33,944 nucleotides of DNA from an uncultured Prevotellaceae bacterium (GTDB lineage Bacteria > Bacteroidota > Bacteroidia > Bacteroidales > Bacteroidaceae). Position 1 is the stretch's first letter. Every line of letters starts with the position of its first letter. The stretch lies in NCBI GenBank assembly GCA_902778535.1, contig CACYYG010000028.1, forward strand, positions 1-33,944, in the 5' to 3' direction. Made by a program: the position numbers and the translations under genes. Positions 32,120-33,944 of the stretch are shown piece after piece. The notes under the pieces are model-generated. The model was given only the letters and a program-made list of their open reading frames with translations. It did no database searches and was not told the origin of the DNA.

Positions 32120-32611
32120 ATGAAAAAGATGTTACTAATGACCGTGGCGCTGATATGCGCCATGCAAGTGAGCGCCCAGACCGCAAAGGTAGACGACAAG
32201 GAAATAGCCGGCACATGGCTGATGGAGTCCATGCAGTGGGAGGGCGAGAAGAAAACTGTCTGCGGCAAGGAGACGGGTTATACACAGTTCAAATACTACG
32301 GAGCTGATGGCGAGTATGCCTGTGCAGAGCTTGCCTTGACGCGAGATGGTAAGGTGATGGTGATGCCCCACGAGTATGGAACCTATACGTTCAAGGATGG
32401 CTGGTACTCAGAAATGGGACGAGAAGCCATCAAGGATGCCATCGTTTGGGTTGACAAGAACACGATGAAAGGCACATGGAAGAAACGTCACGACATCTGG
32501 AAGAAAACCGACCTGCCAGAAGAGACGGTGAAGTACATCTTGGAGCGCTGCAAGACATTGGAGACGCCTCAAATTGTCGAGCAGCAAATCAAGAGTACAT
32601 GTTTCAAATAG
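32120..32611 (+). CDS. secreted lipocalin-like protein, copy 1
   Basis: 163 residues. The signal peptide is MKKMLLMTVALICAMQVSAQ, cleaved after residue 20, without lipobox. The mature protein starts KVDDKEIAGTWLMESMQWEGEKK, the G-x-W entry of a small lipocalin-like beta-barrel. It contains ADGEYACAE, PHEYGTYTFKDGWYSEMG and KGTWKKRHDIWKK strands, then a C-terminal helix (LPEETVKYILERCKTLE) and QQIKSTCFK. Cysteines at VCG, YAC, ERC and STC may form disulfides. It is expected in the periplasm and probably binds a small hydrophobic or unknown ligand; this is inferred from fold resemblance only. It is one of a 700-bp tandem duplication with 32820-33311, each copy with its own promoter. Confidence 0.8.
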   Translation: MKKMLLMTVALICAMQVSAQTAKVDDKEIAGTWLMESMQWEGEKKTVCGKETGYTQFKYYGADGEYACAELALTRDGKVMVMPHEYGTYTFKDGWYSEMGREAIKDAIVWVDKNTMKGTWKKRHDIWKKTDLPEETVKYILERCKTLETPQIVEQQIKSTCFK

Positions 32612-32725
32612 GTTTTTTTCGTCCTTTCCATCGGGGCATGGGAGGTCACGCTTCCAAGAGTGACACTCGACGAGGTTGCAACACTTGGAAACACCCGCTC
32701 CTATGCAAGCAGTTTGCATCGCAAT

Positions 32726-32743
32726 TGCAAAGGAAATGCAAAG
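32726..32743 (+). promoter_or_regulatory. TGCAAAG direct-repeat operator, lipocalin-like gene 2
   Basis: TGCAAAG at 32726 and 32737 (11-base step), inverted half GTTTGC at 32712, with the same spacing to the promoter as in copy 1. The surrounding bases have diverged while the repeats are kept. Confidence 0.6.
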
Positions 32744-32751
32744 CAGATTTC

Positions 32752-32782
32752 TTGCAGGAATGGCAGAAAGACCGTAATTTTG
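32752..32782 (+). promoter_or_regulatory. promoter of lipocalin-like gene 2
   Basis: TTG (32752-32754), 20 bases, TAATTTTG (32775-32782), the same layout as copy 1. Confidence 0.75.
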
Positions 32783-32819
32783 CCAACGAAAACGAACTCC
32801 AAATAAAAACGTAAAACTT

Positions 32820-33311
32820 ATGAAAAAGATGTTACTAATGACCGTGGCGCTGATATGCGCCATGCAAGTGAGCGCCCAGACCGCAAAGGTGGACGACAAG
32901 GAAATAGTCGGCACATGGCTGATGGAGTCCATGCAGTGGGACGGCGAGAAGAAAACTGTCTGCGGCAAGGAGACGGGCTACACCTCGTTCAAGTATTTCG
33001 GCCCCGACGGCGAGTATGCCTGCTGCGAGATTGTCCTGTTGAAAGAAGGTAAAATCAGCTTGTTGCCCCATGAGTATGGCACCTATTGGCTCAAGGACGG
33101 CTTGTATAGTGAGATGGGACGCCCTGCCACCAGCGACGGCGTCGTCTTTACGGACAAGACACACTTCAAGGGACGCTGGAAGAAACGTACCGAAATTTGG
33201 GTAAAAACCGACCTGCCAGACGAGACGGTGAAGTATATCTTGGAGCGCTGCAAGATATTGGAGATACCTCAAAATGTCGAGCAGCAAATCAAGAGTACAT
33301 GTTTCAAATAG
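32820..33311 (+). CDS. secreted lipocalin-like protein, copy 2
   Basis: 163 residues, the same length as copy 1. The signal peptide is identical (to VSAQ). Residues 21-54 differ at only two positions (IVGTW, WDGEK), and the last 30 residues differ at four. The middle (about 55-133) is much more divergent: SFKYFGPDGEYACCEIVLL against QFKYYGADGEYACAELALT, and RPATSDGVVFTDKTHFKGRW against REAIKDAIVWVDKNTMKGTW. The fold should be the same, so the ligand or partner may differ. It has its own promoter and operator and no gene directly downstream. A hairpin at 33382-33417 may end the transcript. Confidence 0.8.
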   Translation: MKKMLLMTVALICAMQVSAQTAKVDDKEIVGTWLMESMQWDGEKKTVCGKETGYTSFKYFGPDGEYACCEIVLLKEGKISLLPHEYGTYWLKDGLYSEMGRPATSDGVVFTDKTHFKGRWKKRTEIWVKTDLPDETVKYILERCKILEIPQNVEQQIKSTCFK

Positions 33312-33381
33312 AAGTTAATAAGCATTAGGTTTTTTATATATAGTTAATTGTTTTAAAAGTTAGTAAATAACTGACCCGGGC

Positions 33382-33417
33382 AATTCTGGAGGCCGCAGTG
33401 ATGCGCCCTCCAGAATT
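33382..33417 (+). terminator. candidate terminator after lipocalin-like gene 2
   Basis: Perfect 11-bp stem AATTCTGGAGG / CCTCCAGAATT with a 14-base loop, 70 bases after the stop. There is hardly any T-run, so efficiency is uncertain. Confidence 0.5.
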
Positions 33418-33659
33418 TGTCCGTAGACAAAGATTGTATAGCTCTGCCTATATTATTCGCGAAGATGAGGAGTAAAATATTTTTACAAAAGTGGCGGAAA
33501 AACAGGTCTCAACGAGGCTGAGAATGGCTCAGAATTCAAGACAGGACGATTTGCTGAAAAAAACGCGAAAATGAGAGGGGTTGGCTATCTTACTGACTGG
33601 CAGATGCTTAGCTCATATTCCTGCCTTTCGGGAGCATCCTCATTTTCAAAAAGGTATAT

Positions 33660-33696
33660 CCGCGTGAAAAAAAGTCAATGCCTTTTTTTCACGCGG
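33660..33696. repeat. 15-bp perfect hairpin with A7/T7 core
   Basis: CCGCGTGAAAAAAAG (33660-33674) pairs perfectly with CTTTTTTTCACGCGG (33682-33696) around TCAATGC. A similar half-word, CACGTGAAAAAAAAG, occurs near 25793. It could act as a terminator on either strand. Confidence 0.7.
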
Positions 33697-33944
33697 AGCC
33701 TCTTCTGCACAAAACCCATGTGGGTGTGCAGTTTTTGAGCCACACTCATGCTCATCCGATGACCGACCGACGGCAAAACAGTGTCTTTCCGCTTCTATTT
33801 CACGAATTTCATTTGTAAAGAAATCGGAATAAATTTTCTTTACATTCCTAAAATCCGCAACTAATAATCTTTCGTCTAGAGATTCACATTATGGTGTCTT
33901 GTATGGCTTAACAAATTAAAATATAGTCCGTCATGTGTTGAATC

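Larger units (their letters stand above)
31929..33311 (+). repeat. tandem duplication of about 700 bp
   Basis: The copy 1 gene, promoter and operator are repeated with an offset of exactly 700 bases. The similarity reaches back into the end of the regulator gene: CTCCATCGGAGCATAG (31936-31951) is echoed by TTCCATCGGGGCATGG (32626-32641). The duplicated unit thus began inside the regulator's last codons. Confidence 0.8.
33312..33944. other. 633-bp right-end stretch without a gene
   Basis: I read all six frames at this end and see no credible gene, either complete or running off the edge. It holds perfect inverted repeats at 33382-33417 and 33660-33696, a weaker one (GAAAATGAG 33567-33575 with CTCATTTTC 33639-33647), and otherwise A+T-rich sequence. 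Confidence 0.6.

Noticed and set aside
33312-33944. Partial gene running off the right edge
   Set aside because: All frames at the right end close within a short distance or lack a start with coding character.

Overview
The window looks like a chromosomal segment of a Bacteroidales bacterium, most likely Prevotella or a close relative. This rests on a frdC-frdA-frdB fumarate reductase operon with a single di-haem b-type anchor, the porG-like/uppS/bamA/skp/skp envelope cluster, many secreted proteins and lipoproteins (some with acidic residues just after the lipid cysteine, as in Bacteroidetes surface lipoproteins), and repeated promoters of the Bacteroidetes form TTG-N19-21-TAnnTTTG instead of sigma70 boxes. 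Genus and species are inferred; no rRNA, tRNA, phage or CRISPR is visible.

Layout. (1) 1-3.3 kb is a visibly A+T-rich accessory island, all on the minus strand: a partial membrane protein, four small secreted proteins or lipoproteins of unknown function, and the broken C-terminal end of a REP-associated Y1 transposase flanked by inverted REP-like words. The island abuts a lipoprotein TPR gene that looks truncated. (2) 3.8-8.4 kb holds ispD (minus) and, divergently, a compact plus-strand run: RluA-type pseudouridine synthase, sufS, rnhB and a secreted LD-carboxypeptidase. (3) aqpZ (minus), then a 1686-residue secreted protein joining an SGNH/CE12-like esterase to a CE8 pectin methylesterase. 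(4) 14.7-18.4 kb is the frdCAB operon with a very good promoter and terminator. (5) 19.0-25.6 kb (minus) is a lipoprotein with sialidase-like repeats, then the porG-like, uppS, bamA, skp, skp envelope biogenesis run. (6) 25.9-28.1 kb is an acidic lipoprotein plus an acetyl-CoA hydrolase/CoA-transferase. (7) A long RluA-type enzyme (minus) diverges from a GH16 glucanase. (8) 30.9-33.3 kb is a membrane-spanning regulator followed by two tandem lipocalin-like secreted proteins. (9) 33.3-33.9 kb has no gene but perfect hairpins.

How they work together. frdCAB and the CoA-transferase fit succinate/acetate fermentation. The pectin esterases and GH16 enzyme fit plant or fungal polysaccharide use. 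The uppS-bamA-skp run builds the outer membrane. The most interesting candidate system is region 8. A one-component regulator (lipoprotein signal, possibly lipocalin-like periplasmic domain, one membrane helix, cytoplasmic HTH) lies upstream of two paralogous secreted proteins. All three start sites carry helically phased TGCAAA direct repeats at nearly the same distance from the -7 box, which suggests a small autoregulated regulon.

A second theme is short dispersed repeats that have entered genes in frame. There is a 32-bp-arm hairpin inside the first RluA gene, ATTCTTC-type words forming the signal peptides of BamA and the PorG-like protein, and a GGTGGAG heptamer array inside the second RluA gene. 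A 91-bp palindromic repeat and a 43-bp hairpin repeat also occur between genes.
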